Part shown: positions 10,738 through 22,448 of the stretch, piece after piece
How the letters are laid out: every line of letters starts with the position of its first letter
Position numbering within the stretch: position 1 is the stretch's first letter
DNA from: Panulirus ornatus
Taxonomy: Eukaryota; Arthropoda; Malacostraca; Decapoda; Palinuridae
Length of the DNA stretch: 64,000 nucleotides
Direction of reading: 5' to 3'
NCBI RefSeq assembly: GCF_036320965.1
Contig: NC_092255.1
Span: forward strand, 11,185,703 to 11,249,702
Notes under the pieces: generated by a model
Database searches by the model: none
Told to the model about the DNA's origin: nothing
Seen by the model: only the letters and a program-made list of their open reading frames with translations
Program-made: the position numbers and the translations under genes

Positions 10738-11910
10738 CTACCTACCTACCTACCTACACTCTTAAAAGCACATACTGATCCATTAAAATATGTATGGTTA
10801 CATAGATATACAAATGGAAAGAAATTTGCTTAATTTTACCTCCACTCTGCAAACAAAAAAGGACATTTTTTTTGCAGGCTTTTTTATGCAAGTCTGATAC
10901 ACATTCCATAATTCCAGTAATCCAACAACACGCACCTACCTACACTCTTGAACGCACATACCGATCCATTGAGATATATATGGCTTTCAAACATATTTTT
11001 TTTTAATCCTTCAAATGTTTCTTTTTTTATTAGTTTTCTTAACAAATCTCTTTTTAGTCATCCAAAATTAATTCTTTTTCTTCTTTCAAGTACGTGTGTA
11101 TTTAGGGTTCCCGAGTTGTTTTTTTTAAGTTTTCCAAACAGCAGTTTATTCATCTTCCAAGCAGTTTTTCAAACAGTTCTTTTAACCAAACAGATGTCTT
11201 AGTTTTCCAAAAGCCCTTTGTAAGGTATTTCAACATTATTTTCGTAACACTTATTTGTTTTTGTCATCTGAACAGTTTTTTTTTTTCAGTCTTCTAAATA
11301 GTTCTTATCTAGTCTTCCAAACGGATCTTTTTCGTTCTTCTTAATAGATTTCTTTAATCATCCTCGCAGGTCTTTTGTATCTTCAAACAGTTATTTCTTA
11401 GTCTGCTAAACAAGTGGAAAGAAAGAAAATACGCTTATTGTAACCTACACTGTGCAAAAAGATTGGCTTGAACGGGTCTCTCCTAGGCTTATTTTATGGA
11501 AGCCTGCTACCCAAACATTTCTAGTGTTCCATCAACAGGCAACTACCTACACTCTTAAAAGCATATGAGATATGTATGGTAGTATGCCTGTACCAATGGA
11601 AAAAAAAAAACTGGCAAAAAACAGGGGCTACCTACCTACCTACCTACACTCTCAAAAGCACATACTGATCCATTAAAATATGTATGGTTACATACATATA
11701 CAAATGGAAAGAAATTGGCTTAATTCTATCTCCACTATGCAAAAAAAAAAAATGACATTTTTATGCAGGCTTTTTTATGCAAGCCTGCTACCCATTCCAT
11801 AATTCCAGTAATCCAACAACATGCACATGTCTACACTCTGAAACGCACATACCGATCCATTGAGATATATATAGCTTTCAGAGATTTTTTTTAGTCCTTC
11901 AAATGTTTCT
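10738..11910 (+). repeat. Dimer HOR copy 7, truncated on the right (A 10738-11627, B from 11628)
   Basis: Complete A followed by only the first part of B. B identity stops at about 11,905-11,915, where TTTTTTTATTACTTTTC is replaced by TTTTTTTAATTAGTTTTC and the sequence continues as V type. This is the right-hand edge of the homogeneous dimer array. Confidence 0.9.
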
Positions 11911-12532
11911 TTTTTTTAATTAGTTTTCTTAACAAATCTCTTTTTATTCTTCCAAAATTAATTCTTTTTCTTCTTTCAAGTACGTGTTTATTTAGAGTTC
12001 CCGACTTGTTTTTTTTAAGTGTTCCAAATAGCAGTTTATTCATCTTCCAAGCAGTTTTTCAAACAGTTCTTTTAACCAAACAGATTTGTTTTAGTTCTCG
12101 AAAAAGCCCTTTTTAAGGTATTTTCAACATTATTTTCGTAACACTAATTTGTTTTTGTCATCTGAACAGTTTTTTTTTTCAGTCTTCTAAATAGTTCTTA
12201 TTTAGTCTTCCAAAAGGATCTTTTTCGTTTTTCTTAATAGATTTCTTTAATCATCCTGGCAGATCTTTTGTATTTTCAAACAGTTATTTCTTAGTCTCCT
12301 AAACAAATGGAAAAAAAGAAAATTCGCTTATTGTAACCTACACTCTTCAAAAAGAGGGGCTTGAACGTGTCTCTCCTAGGCTTATTTATGCAAGCCTGCT
12401 ACCCAAACATGTCTCTAATTCCATCAACATGCAACTACCTACAGTCTTAAAAGCATATACAGATCCAATGAGATATATTTGGTAGTATGCCTGTACAGAT
12501 GGGGGAAAAAAAAAAACTGGCAAAAAGAGGGG
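11911..12532 (+). repeat. V-type half monomer completing hybrid monomer 11628-12532
   Basis: After the B start, the rest of this monomer matches V monomers at 16,138 and 19,738: TTCGAAAAAGCCC, GGCTTGAACGTGTCTC, GATCCAATGAGATAT and a GGGG run before AAAAAAACTGG. The monomer is a B/V hybrid, as produced by unequal crossing-over in register. Private changes include CCAAAAGGATC and GTCTCTAATTCC. Confidence 0.8.
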
Positions 12533-14321
12533 CTACCTACTTACCTACCTTCACTCTTAAAAGCACATACTGATCCATTAAAATATGTGTGGTTACATAC
12601 ATATACAAATGGAAAGAAATTTGCTTAATTTTACCTCCACTCTACAAATAAAAAAGGCATTTTTATGCAGGCTTTTTTATGCAAGCCTGCTACCCATTCC
12701 ATAATTCCAGTAATCCAACAACACGCACCTACCTACACTCTTGAACGCACATACCGATCCATTGAGATATATATGGCTTTCAAACATATTTTTTTTTAAT
12801 CCTTCAAATGTTTCTTTTTTTATTAGTTTTCTTAACAAATCTCTTTTTAGTCATCCAAAATTAATTCTTTTTCTTCTTTCAAGTACGTGTGTATTTAGGG
12901 TTCCCGAGTTGTTTTTTTTAAGTTTTCCAAACAGCAGTTTATTCATCTTCCAAGCAGTTTTTCAAACAGTTCTTTTAACCAAACAGATGTCTTAGTTTTC
13001 CAAAAGCCCTTTGTAAGGTATTTCAACATTATTTTCGTAACACTTATTTGTTTTTGTCATCTGAACAGTTTTTTTTTCAGTCTTCTAAATAGTTCTTATC
13101 TAGTCTTCCAAACGGATCTTTTTCGTTCTTCTTAATAGATTTCTTTAATCATCCTCGCAGGTCTTTTGTATCTTCAAACAGTTATTTCTTAGTCTGCTAA
13201 ACAAGTGGAAAGAAAGAAAATTCGCTTATTGTAACCTACACTGTGCAAAAAGAGTGGCTTAAATTGATCTCTCCTAGGCTTATATATGGAAGCCTGCTAC
13301 CCAAATATTTCTAGTGTTCCATCAACGGGCAACTACCTACACTCTTAAAAGCATATGAGATATGTATGGTAGTATGCCTGTACCAATGGAAAAAAAAAAC
13401 TGGCAAAAAACAGGGGCTACCTACCTACCTACCTACACTCTCAAAAGCACATACTGATCCATTAAAATATGTATGGTTACATACATATACAAATGGAAAG
13501 AAATTGGCTTAATTCTATCTCCACTATGCAAAAAAAAAAAATGACATTTTTATGCAGGCTTTTTTATGCAAGCCTGCTACCCATTCCATAATTCCAGTAA
13601 TCCAACAACATGCACATGTCTACACTCTGAAACGCACATACCGATCCATTGAGATATATATAGCTTTCAGAGATTTTTTTTAGTCCTTCAAATGTTTCTT
13701 TTTTTATTACTTTTCTTAACAAATCTCCTTTTATTCTTCCAAAAAAAATTCTTTTTAGTCTTTCAAGTACGTGTTTATTTAGAGTTCCCGACTTGTTTTT
13801 ATTAAGTTTTCCAAACAGCATTTTATTCATCTTCCAAGCAGTTTTTCAAACAGTTCTTTTAACCAAACCGATCTGTTTTAGTTTTCCAAAAAGCTCAATT
13901 TAAGTATTTTCAACAGTATTTTCGTTATACTAATTTGTTTTTGTCATCTGAACAATTTTTTTGTTTTTTCAGTCTTCTAAATAGTTCTTATCTAGTCTTC
14001 CAAACGGATCTTTTTCGTTCTTCTTAATAGATTTCTTTAATCATCCTGGCAGGTCTTTTGTATCTTCAAACAGTTATATCTTAGTCTCCTAAACAAATGG
14101 AAAAAAAGAAGATTCGCTTATTGGAACCTAAACTCTGCAAAAAGTGTGGCTTGAGCGTGTCTCTCCTAGGCTTATTTATGCAAGCCTGCTACCCAAATAT
14201 GTCTAGTATTCCATCAACATACAACTACCTACACTCTTAAAAGCATATACTGATCCAATGAGATATGTTTGGTAGTATACCTGTACAAATGGGGGAAAAA
14301 AAAAACTGGCAAAAAGAGGGG
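12533..14321 (+). repeat. Diverged eighth dimer copy (A' 12533-13416, B/V 13417-14321)
   Basis: From about 12,690 to 14,000 this follows A then B very closely but carries several private changes: GGCTTAAATTGATCTC, TTATATATGGAAG, CAACGGGCAAC and TCTCCTTTTATTC. The start of A' is T-like (CTACTTACCTACCTTCAC, CTCTACAAATAAAAAAGG). Between about 13,980 and 14,030 the B monomer switches to V type (CCTGGCAGG, GGCTTGAGCGTGTC), the same hybrid arrangement as the preceding monomer but at a different breakpoint. Confidence 0.82.
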
Positions 14322-14386
14322 CTACCTACCTACCTACCTACACTCTTAAAAGCACATACTGATCCATTAAAATATATATGTACAAA

Positions 14387-14410
14387 TGTACATGTACATG
14401 TACATGTACA
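14387..14410. repeat. (TGTACA)4 palindromic microsatellite in T monomer 1
   Basis: Four perfect TGTACA units form a fully self-complementary 24-bp stretch. A further isolated TGTACA lies at 14379-14384. Confidence 0.95.
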
Positions 14411-15085
14411 AATGGAAAGAAATTTGCTTAATTTTACATCCACTCTGCAAACAAAAAAGGACTTTTTAATGCAGGCTTTTTTTTGCAAGCCTGCTACCAA
14501 TTCCATAATTCCATTAATCCAACAACACGCACCTACCTACACTCTTAAACGAACATACCGATCCATTGAGATATATATGGTTTTCAAACAGATTTTTTTT
14601 TAGTCCTTCAAATGTTTCTTCTTTTTATTAGTTTTCTTAACAAATCTCTTTTTAGTCTTCCAAAATTAATTCTTTTTCTTCTTTCAAGTACGTGTTTATT
14701 TAGAGTTCCCGAGTTGTTTTTTTTAAGTTTTCCAAACAGCAGTTTATTCATCTTCCAAGGAGTTTTTCAAAGAGTTCTTCTAACCAAACAAATCTGTTTT
14801 AGTTTTCCAGAAAGCCCTTTTTAAGGTATTTTCAACATTATCTTCGTAAAAGTAGTTTGTTTTTGTCATCTGAACAGTTTTTTTTTTCAGTCTTCTAAAT
14901 AGTTCTTATCTAGTCTTCCAAACGGATCTTTTTCGTTCTTCTTAATAGATTTATTTAATCATCCTGGCAGGTCTTTTGTATCTTCAAACAGTTATTTCTT
15001 AGTCTGTTAAACAAATGGCAAAAAAGAAAATTCGCTTATTGTAACCTACACTCTGCAAAAAGAGTGGCTTGAACGGGTCTCTCCT

Positions 15086-15105
15086 AGGCTTATTTATGCA
15101 AGCCT
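15086..15105 (+). repeat. Second inverted repeat in module X1, representative
   Basis: Arms AGGCTT and AAGCCT around the loop ATTTATGC, directly after the GGTCTCTCCT motif. It is the homologous counterpart of the X2 hairpin, so a standard monomer carries two hairpins about 600 bp apart. Confidence 0.78.
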
Positions 15106-15240
15106 GCTACCCAAACATGTCTAGTGTTCAATCAACATGCAACTACTTACACTCTTAAAAGCATATACTGATCTAATGAGATATGTATGGTAGTATGCCT
15201 GTACCAATGGAAAAAAAAAAAAAACTGGTAAAAACAGGGG

Positions 15241-16137
15241 CTACCTACCTACCTACCTAAACTCTTAAAAGCACATACTATTCCATTAAAATTTGTATGG
15301 TTACATACATATACAAATGGAAAGAGATTGGCTTAATTTTATATCCACTCTGCAAAAAAAATGACATTTTTATGCAGGCTTTTTTATGCAAGCCTGCTAC
15401 CAATTCCATAATTCCAGTAATCCAAAAACACGCACCTACCTACACTCTTAAACGAATATACCGATCCATTGAGATATATATGGCTTTCAAAGAGATTATT
15501 TTTTAGTCCTTCAAATGTTTCTTTTTTTTATTAGTTTTCTTAACAAATCTCTTTTTATTCTTCCAAAAAAAATTCTCTTTAGCCTTTCAAGTTCGTGTTT
15601 ATTTAGAGTTTCCGAGTTTTTTTTTTTAAGTATTCTAAACAGCAGTTTATTCATCTTCCAAGCAGTTTTTCAAACAGTTCTTTTAACCAAACAGATCTGT
15701 TTTAGTTTTCCAAAAAGTTCTTTTTAAGTATTTTCAACAGTGTTTTCGTAACACGAATTTGTTTTTGTCATATGAACAGTTTTTTTTTTTCAGTCTTCTA
15801 AATAGTTCTTATCAAGTCTTCCAAACGGATCTTTTTCGTTCTTCTTAATAGAATTCTTTAATATTCCTGACAGGTCTTTTGTATCTTCCAACAGTCATTT
15901 CTTAGTCTCCTAAACAAATGGAAAAAAAATTCGCTTATTGTAACCTACACTCTGCAAAAAGAGGGGCTTGAACGGGTCTCTCCTAGGTTTATTTATTCAA
16001 GCCTGCTATCCAGACATCTGTCCAGTATTCCATCAACACGCAACTACTTACACTCTTAAAAGCATATACTGATCTTATGAGATATGTATGGTAGTATGCC
16101 TGTACAAATGGAAAAAAAAAATGGCAAAAAGAGGGGC
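15241..16137 (+). repeat. U/W hybrid monomer
   Basis: Begins as U (GGTTACATACATATAC, AGAGATTGGCTTAAT) and changes to W between about 15,500 and 15,575, after which it reads AATTCTCTTTAGCC, AACACGAATTTG, TCAAGTCTTCC, AATATTCCTGACAGG and TATCCAGACATCTG. One U-W monomer boundary is lost, which explains why this tetramer copy has only three monomers. Confidence 0.8.
15374..15397 (+). repeat. Inverted repeat/hairpin in module X2 (U type)
   Basis: Arms GCAGGCTT and AAGCCTGC, loop TTTTATGC, identical to the element at 1021-1044 although the surrounding monomer has diverged. Confidence 0.85.
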
Positions 16138-17037
16138 TACCTACCTACCTACCTACACTCTTAAAAGCACATACTGATCCATTAAGATATGTATTCTTAC
16201 ATCCATATACAAATGGAAAACAAATTTGCTTAATTTTACCTGCACTCTGCCAAAAAAAAAACTTTGTTATGCAGTCATTTTTATGCAAGCCTGCTACCCA
16301 TTCCAGAAATCCAATAATGCAACAACACGCACCAACCTACACTCTTAAACGCACATACCGATACATTCAGATATATATGGCTTTGAAACAGATTTTTTTT
16401 TAGTCCTTCAAATTTTTCTTTTCTTTTATTAGTTTTCTTAACAAATCTCTTCTTAGTCTTCCAAAATTAATTCTTTTTCTCCTTTCAAGTACGTGTTTAT
16501 TTAGAGTTCCCGACCTGTTTTTTTTAAGTTTTCCAAACAGCAGTTTATTCATCTTCCAAGCAGTTTTTCAAACAGTTCTTTTAACCAAACATATCTGTTT
16601 TAGTTTTCGAAAAAGCCCTTTTTAAGGTATTTTCAACATTATTTTCTTAACACTAATTTGTTTTTGTCATCTGAACAGTTTTTTTTTTCAGTCTTCTAAA
16701 TAGTTCTTATTTAGTCTTCCAAACGGATCTTTTTCGTTCTTCTTAATAGATTTCTTTAATCATCCTAGCAGGTCTTTTGTATCTTCAAACAGTTATTTCT
16801 TAGTCTCCTAAACAAATGGAAAAAAAGAAAATTCGCTTATTGTAACCTACACTCTGTAAAAAGAGGGGCTTGAACGTGTCTCTCCTAGGCTTATTTATGC
16901 AAGCCTGCCACCCAAACATGTCTAGTATTCCATCAACATACAACTACCTACACTCTTAAAAGCATATACTGATCCAATGAGATATGTATGGTAGTATACC
17001 TGTACAAATGGGGAAAAAAAACTGGCAAAAAGAGGGG
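16138..17037 (+). repeat. V monomer 1
   Basis: Recognised by GTATTCTTACATCC, GCACCAACCTACAC, TTCGAAAAAGCCC, GGCTTGAACGTGTC and GATCCAATGAG, which match the V monomer at 19,738. Confidence 0.82.
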
Positions 17038-17952
17038 CTACCTACATACCTACCTACACTCTTAAAAGCACATACTGATCCATTAAGATATATATATACA
17101 AATGTACATGTACATGTACATGTACAAATTTAAAGAAATTTGCTTAATTTTACATCCACTCTGCAAACAAAAAAGGACATTTTAATGCAAGCTTTTTTAT
17201 GCAAGCCTGCTACCAATTCCATAATTCCATTAATCCAACAACACGCACCTACCTACACTCTTAAACGAACATACCGATCCATTGAGATATATATGGCTTT
17301 CAAACAGAATTTTTTTAGTCCTTCAAATGTTTCTTCTTTTTATTAGTTTTCTTAACAAATCTCTTTTTAGTCTTCCAAAATTAATTCTTTTTCTTCTTTC
17401 AAGTACGTGTTTATTTAGAGTTCCCGAGTTGTTTTTTTTAAGTTTTCCAAACAGCAGTTTATTCATCTTCCAAGCAGTTTTCAAAAAGTTCTTTTAACTA
17501 AATAGATCTGTTTTAGTTTTCCAAAAAGCCCTTTTTAAGGTATTTTCAACATTATTTTCGTAACATTGATTTGTTTTTGTCATCTGAACAGTTTTTTTTT
17601 TCAGTCTTCTAAATAGTTCTTATCTAGTCTTCCAAGCGGATCTTTTTCGTTCTTCTTAATAGATTTATCTAATCATCCTGGCAGGTCTTTTGTATCTTCA
17701 AACAGTTATTTCTTAGTCTCTTAAACAAATGGCAAAAAAGAAAATTCGCTTATTGTAACATACACTCTGCAAAAAGAGTGGCTTGAACGGGTCTCTCCTA
17801 GGCTTATTTATGGAAGCCTGCTACCCAAACATGTCTAGTGTTCCATCAACATGCAACTACCTACACTCTTAAAAGTATATACTGATCTAATGAGATATGT
17901 ATGGTAGTATGCCTGTACCAATGGAAAAAAAAAAAACTGGGAAAAACAGGGT
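17038..17952 (+). repeat. T monomer 2
   Basis: A 915-bp T monomer with (TGTACA)4 and the TGCAAACAAAAAAGGACATT start. TACAAATTTAAAG replaces TACAAATGGAAAG. Confidence 0.85.
17103..17126. repeat. (TGTACA)4 palindromic microsatellite in T monomer 2
   Basis: Same position in the monomer and same unit number as at 14,387, so the expansion predates the multiplication of T monomers. Confidence 0.95.
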
Positions 17953-18845
17953 CTACCTACCTACCTACCTAAACTCTTAAAAGCACATATTGATCCATTA
18001 AAATTTGTATGGTTACTTACATATACAATGGAAAGAAATTGGCTTAATTTTATATCCACTCTGCAAAAAAAAAAGATGATATTTTTATGCAGGCTTTTTT
18101 ATGCAAGCCTGATACACATTCCATAATTCCAGTAATCCAACAACACGCAACTACCTACACTCTTGAACGCACATACCGATCCATTGAGATATATATGGCT
18201 TTCAAACATATTTTTTTTTAATCCTTCAAATGTTTCTTTTTTTATTAGTTTTCTTAACAAATCTCTTTTAGTCATCCAAAATTAATTCTTTTCTTCTTTC
18301 AAGTACGTGTGTATTTAGGGTTCCCGAGTTGTTTTTTTTAAGTTTTCCAAACAGCAGTTTATTCATCTTCCAAGCAGTTTTTCAAACAGTTCTTTTAACC
18401 AAACAGATGTCTTAGTTTTCCAAAAGCCCTTTGTAAGGTATTTCAACATTATTTCTGTAATACTAATTTGTTTTTGTCATCTGAACATTTTTTTTTTCAG
18501 TCTTCTAAATAGTTCTTATTTAGTCTTCCAAACGGATCTTTTTCGTTCTTCTTCATAGATTTCTTTATTTATCCTCGCATGTCTTTTGTATCTTCCAACA
18601 ATTATTTCTTAGTCTCCTAGACAAATGGAAAAAAAAGAAAATTCGCTTATTGCAAGCTACTCTCTGCAAAAAGAGGGAATTGAACGGGTCTCTCCTAGGC
18701 TTATTTATGCAAGCCTGCTACCCAAACATGTCTAGTATTCCATCAACATGCAGCTACCTACACTCTTAAAAGCATATACTGATCTAATGAGATATGTATG
18801 GTAGTATGCCTTTACAAATGGAAAAAGACAATAGCAAAAAAAGGG
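17953..18845 (+). repeat. U monomer with A-type patch (U*)
   Basis: Both ends are U type (AGAAATTGGCTTAATTTTAT at the start; GAGGGAATTGAACGG and GACAATAGCAAAAAAAGGG at the end). The middle, about 18,100-18,452, carries the full set of A markers: GATACACATTCC, TCTTGAACGCAC, GTGTGTATTTAGGG, CAGATGTCTTAG and CCCTTTGTAAGG. This is best explained by gene conversion or a double crossover with an A monomer. Confidence 0.85.
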
Positions 18846-19737
18846 CTACCTACCTACCTACCTAGACTCTTAAAAGCACATACTGATCCATTAAAATATG
18901 TATGGTTACATACATATACAAATGAAAACAAATTTGCTTAACTTTACGTCCACTCTGCAAAAAAAAGGGACATTTTTATGCAGGTATTTTTATTCAAGCC
19001 TGCTACCCATTCCAGAATTCCAGTAATCTAACAACACACACCTACCTACACTCTTAAACGCACCTACCGATCCATAGAGAAATATATGGCTTTCAGTTTT
19101 CTTTTTTAGTCCTTCAAATTTTTCTTTTTTTTTATTAGTTTTCTTAACAAATATCTTTTTAGTCTTCCAAAAAAAAATTCTCTTTAGTCTTTCAAGTTCA
19201 TGTTTATTTAGAGTGTCCGAGTTGTTTTTTTTAAGTATTCCAAACAGCAGTTTATTCATCTTCCAAGCAGTTTTTCAAACAGTTCTTTTAACCAAACAGA
19301 TCTGTTTTAGTTTTCCAAAAAGCTTTTTTAAGTATTTTCAGCAGTGTTTTCGTAACACGAATTTGTTTTTGTCATCTGAACGGTTTTTTTTTTTCAGTCT
19401 TCTAAATAGTTCTTATCAAGTCTTCCAAACGGATCTTTTTCGTTCTTCTTAATAGAATTCTTTAATATTCCTGACAGGTCTTTTGTATCTTCCAACAGTT
19501 ATTTCTTATTCTCCTAAACAAATGGAAAAAAAATTCGCTTATTGTAACCTACACTCTGCAAAAAGAGGGGCTTGAACGGGTCTCTCCTAGGTTTATTTAT
19601 TCAAGCCTGCTATCCAGACATATGTCCAGTATTCCATCAACACGCAACTACCTACACTCTTAAAAGCATATACTGATCTAAGATATGTATGGTAGTATGC
19701 CTGTGCAAATGGAAAAAGAAAATGGCAAAAAGAGGGG
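18846..19737 (+). repeat. W monomer 2
   Basis: Markers: TACAAATGAAAACAAATTTG, TATTCAAGCCTGC, AAGTTCATG, GTGTCCGAG, AACACGAATTTG, AATATTCCTGACAGG and TATCCAGACATATG. Its second half is nearly the same as that of the hybrid at 15,241. A minus-strand frame of 89 codons (18990-19259) is open here. Confidence 0.82.
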
Positions 19738-20636
19738 CTACCTACCTACCTACCTACACTCTTAAAAGCACATACTGATCCATTAAGATATGTATTCTTA
19801 CATACATATACAAATGGAAAACAAATTTGCTTTATTTTACCTGCACTATGCAAAAAAAAAAACTTTTATGCAGTCTTTTTTATGCAAGCCTGCTACCTAT
19901 TCCAGAAATCCAATAATGCAACAACAAGCACCAACCTACACTCTTAAACGCACATACCGATCCATTCAGATATATATGGCTTTCAGACAGATTTTTTTTT
20001 AGTCCTTCAAAATTTTTTTTTTCTTATTAGTTTTCTTAACAAATCTCTTTTTAGTCTTCCAAAATTAATTCTTTTTCTCCTTTCAAGTACGTGTTTATCT
20101 AGAGTTCCCGACTTGTTTTTTTTAAGTTTTCCAAACAGCAGTTTATTCATCTTCCAAGCAGTTTTTCAAACAGTTCTTTTAACTAAACAGATCTGTTTTA
20201 GTTTTCGAAAAAGCCCTTTTTAAGGTATTTTCAACATTATTTTCGTAACACTAATTTGTTTTTGTCATCTGAACAGTTTTTTTTTCAGTCTTCTAAATAG
20301 TTCTTATTTAGTCTTCCAAACGGATCTTTTTCGTCCTTCTTAATAGATTTCTTTAATCATCCTGGCAGGTCTTTTGTATCTTCAAACAGTTATTTCTAAG
20401 TCTCCTAAACAAATGGAAAAAAAGAAAATTCGCTAATTGTAACCTACACTCTGCAAAAAGAGTGGCTTGAGCGTGTCTCTCCTAGGCTTATTTATGCAAG
20501 CCTGCTACCCAAACATGTCTAGTATTCCATCAACATACAACTACCTACACTCTTAAAAGCATATACTGATCCAATGAGATATGTATGGTAGTATACCTGT
20601 ACAAATGGGGAAAAAAAAAACTGGCAAAAAGAGTGG
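19738..20636 (+). repeat. V monomer 2
   Basis: GTATTCTTACATAC, AGCACCAACCTACAC, TTCGAAAAAGCCC and GATCCAATGAGATATG, as in the V monomer at 16,138. Confidence 0.82.
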
Positions 20637-21554
20637 CTGCCTACCTGCCTACCTACCATCTTAAAAGCACATCCATACTGATCCATTAAAATATATATGT
20701 ACAAATGTACATGTACATGTACATGTACAAATGGAAAGAAATTTGCTTAATTTTACCTCCACTCTGCAAACCAAAAAGGACATTTTAATGCAGGCTTTTT
20801 TATGCAAGCCTGCTACCAATTCCATAATTCCATTAATCCAACAACACGCACCTACCTACACTCTTAAACGAACATACCGATCCATTGAGATATATATGGC
20901 TTTCAAACAGATTTTTTTTTAGACCTTCAAATGTTTCTTTTTTTTATTAGTTTTCTTAACAAATCTTTTTTTAGTCTTCCAAAATTAATTCTTTTTCTTC
21001 TTTCAAGTACGTGTTTATTTAGAGTTCCCGAGTTCTTTTTTATAAGTTTTCCAAAAAGCAAGTGTTTATTCATCTTCCAAGCAGTTTTTCAAACAGTTCT
21101 TTTAACCAAACAGATCTGTTTTAGTTTTCCAAAAAGCCCTTTTTAAGGTATTTTCAACATTATTTTCGTAACATTAATTTGTTTTTGTCATCTGAACAGT
21201 TTTTTTTTTCAGTCTTCTAAATAGTTCTTCTCTAGTCTTCCAAACGGATCTTTTTCGTTCTTCTTAATAGATTTATTTAATCATCCTGGCAGGTCTTTTG
21301 TATCTTCAAACAGTTATTTCTTAGTCTCTTAAACAAATGGCAAAAAAGAAAATTCGCTTATTGTAACCTACTCTCTGCAAAAAGAGTGGCTTGAATGGGT
21401 CTCTCCTAGGCTTATTTATGGAAGCCTGCTACCCAAACATGTTCCATCAACATGCAACTACCTACACTCTTAAAAGCATATACTGATCTAATGAAATATG
21501 TATGGTAGTATGCCTGTACCAATGGAAAAAAAAAAAAACTGGCAAAAACAGGGG
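20637..21554 (+). repeat. T monomer 3
   Basis: A 918-bp T monomer with the TGTACA expansion. The start block is degraded to CTGCCTACCTGCC. It ends with TTTATGGAAGCCTGC and GTACCAATGG, both shared with A. Confidence 0.85.
20706..20729. repeat. (TGTACA)4 palindromic microsatellite in T monomer 3
   Basis: Third instance, again four units, with a fifth separated unit at 20698-20703. Confidence 0.95.
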
Positions 21555-22448
21555 CTACCAACCTACCTACCTAAACTCTTAAAAGCACATACTGATCCAT
21601 TAAAATTTGTATGGTTACATACATATACAAATGGAAAGAAATTGGCTTAATTCTATATCCACTCTGCAAAAAAAATGACATTCTTATGCAGGCTTTTTTA
21701 TGCAAGCCTGCTACCAATTCTATAATTCCAGTAATCCAAAAACACGCACCTACCTACACTCTTAAACGCACATACCGATCCATTGAGATATATATGGCTT
21801 TCAAACAGATTTTTTTTTAGTCCCTCAAATGTTTCTTTTTTTTTAATAGTTTTCTTAACAAATCTCTTTTTAGTCTTCCAAAAAAAATCTTTTAGTCTTT
21901 CAAGTACGTGGTTATTTACAGTTCCCGTTTTGTTTTTTTTTAAGTTTTCCAAACAGCAGTTTATTCATCTTCCAAGCAGTTTTTCAAACAGTTCTTTTAA
22001 CTAAACAGATCTGTTTTAGTTTTCCAAAAAGCTCAATTTAAGTCCTTTCAACAGTATTTCCGTAATACTAATATGTTTTTGTCATCTGAACATTTTTTTT
22101 TTAGTCTTCTAAATAGTTCTTATTTAGTCTTCCAAACGAATCTTTTTCGTTCTTCTTAATAGATTTCTTTAATCATCCTCGCAGGTCTTTTGTATCTTCC
22201 AACAGTTATTTCTTAGTCTCCTAAACAAATGGAAAAAAAGAAAATTCGCTTATTGCAACCTACTCTCTGCAAAAAGAAGGAATTGAACGGGTCTCTCCTA
22301 GGCTTATTTATGCAAGCCTGCTACCCAAACATGTCTATTATTCCATCAACATACAACTACCTACACTCTTAAAAGCATATACTTATCTAATGAGATATGT
22401 ATGGTAGTATGCCTTTACAAATGGAAAAAGACAATAGCAAAAAAAGGG
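21555..22448 (+). repeat. U monomer 3
   Basis: Clean U monomer: AGAAATTGGCTTAATTCTAT, GCTCAATTTAAGTCC, GTAATACTAATATG, GAAGGAATTGAACGG and GACAATAGCAAAAAAAGGG. The first two markers are also B markers, linking U to B. Confidence 0.83.

Larger units (their letters stand above)
14322..15240 (+). repeat. T monomer 1
   Basis: A 919-bp monomer distinguished by a (TGTACA)4 insertion near its start, AGAAATTTGCTTAATTTTAC and the end GTACCAATGG. It shares these last traits with A monomers, which marks T as the likely ancestor of A. Confidence 0.85.
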
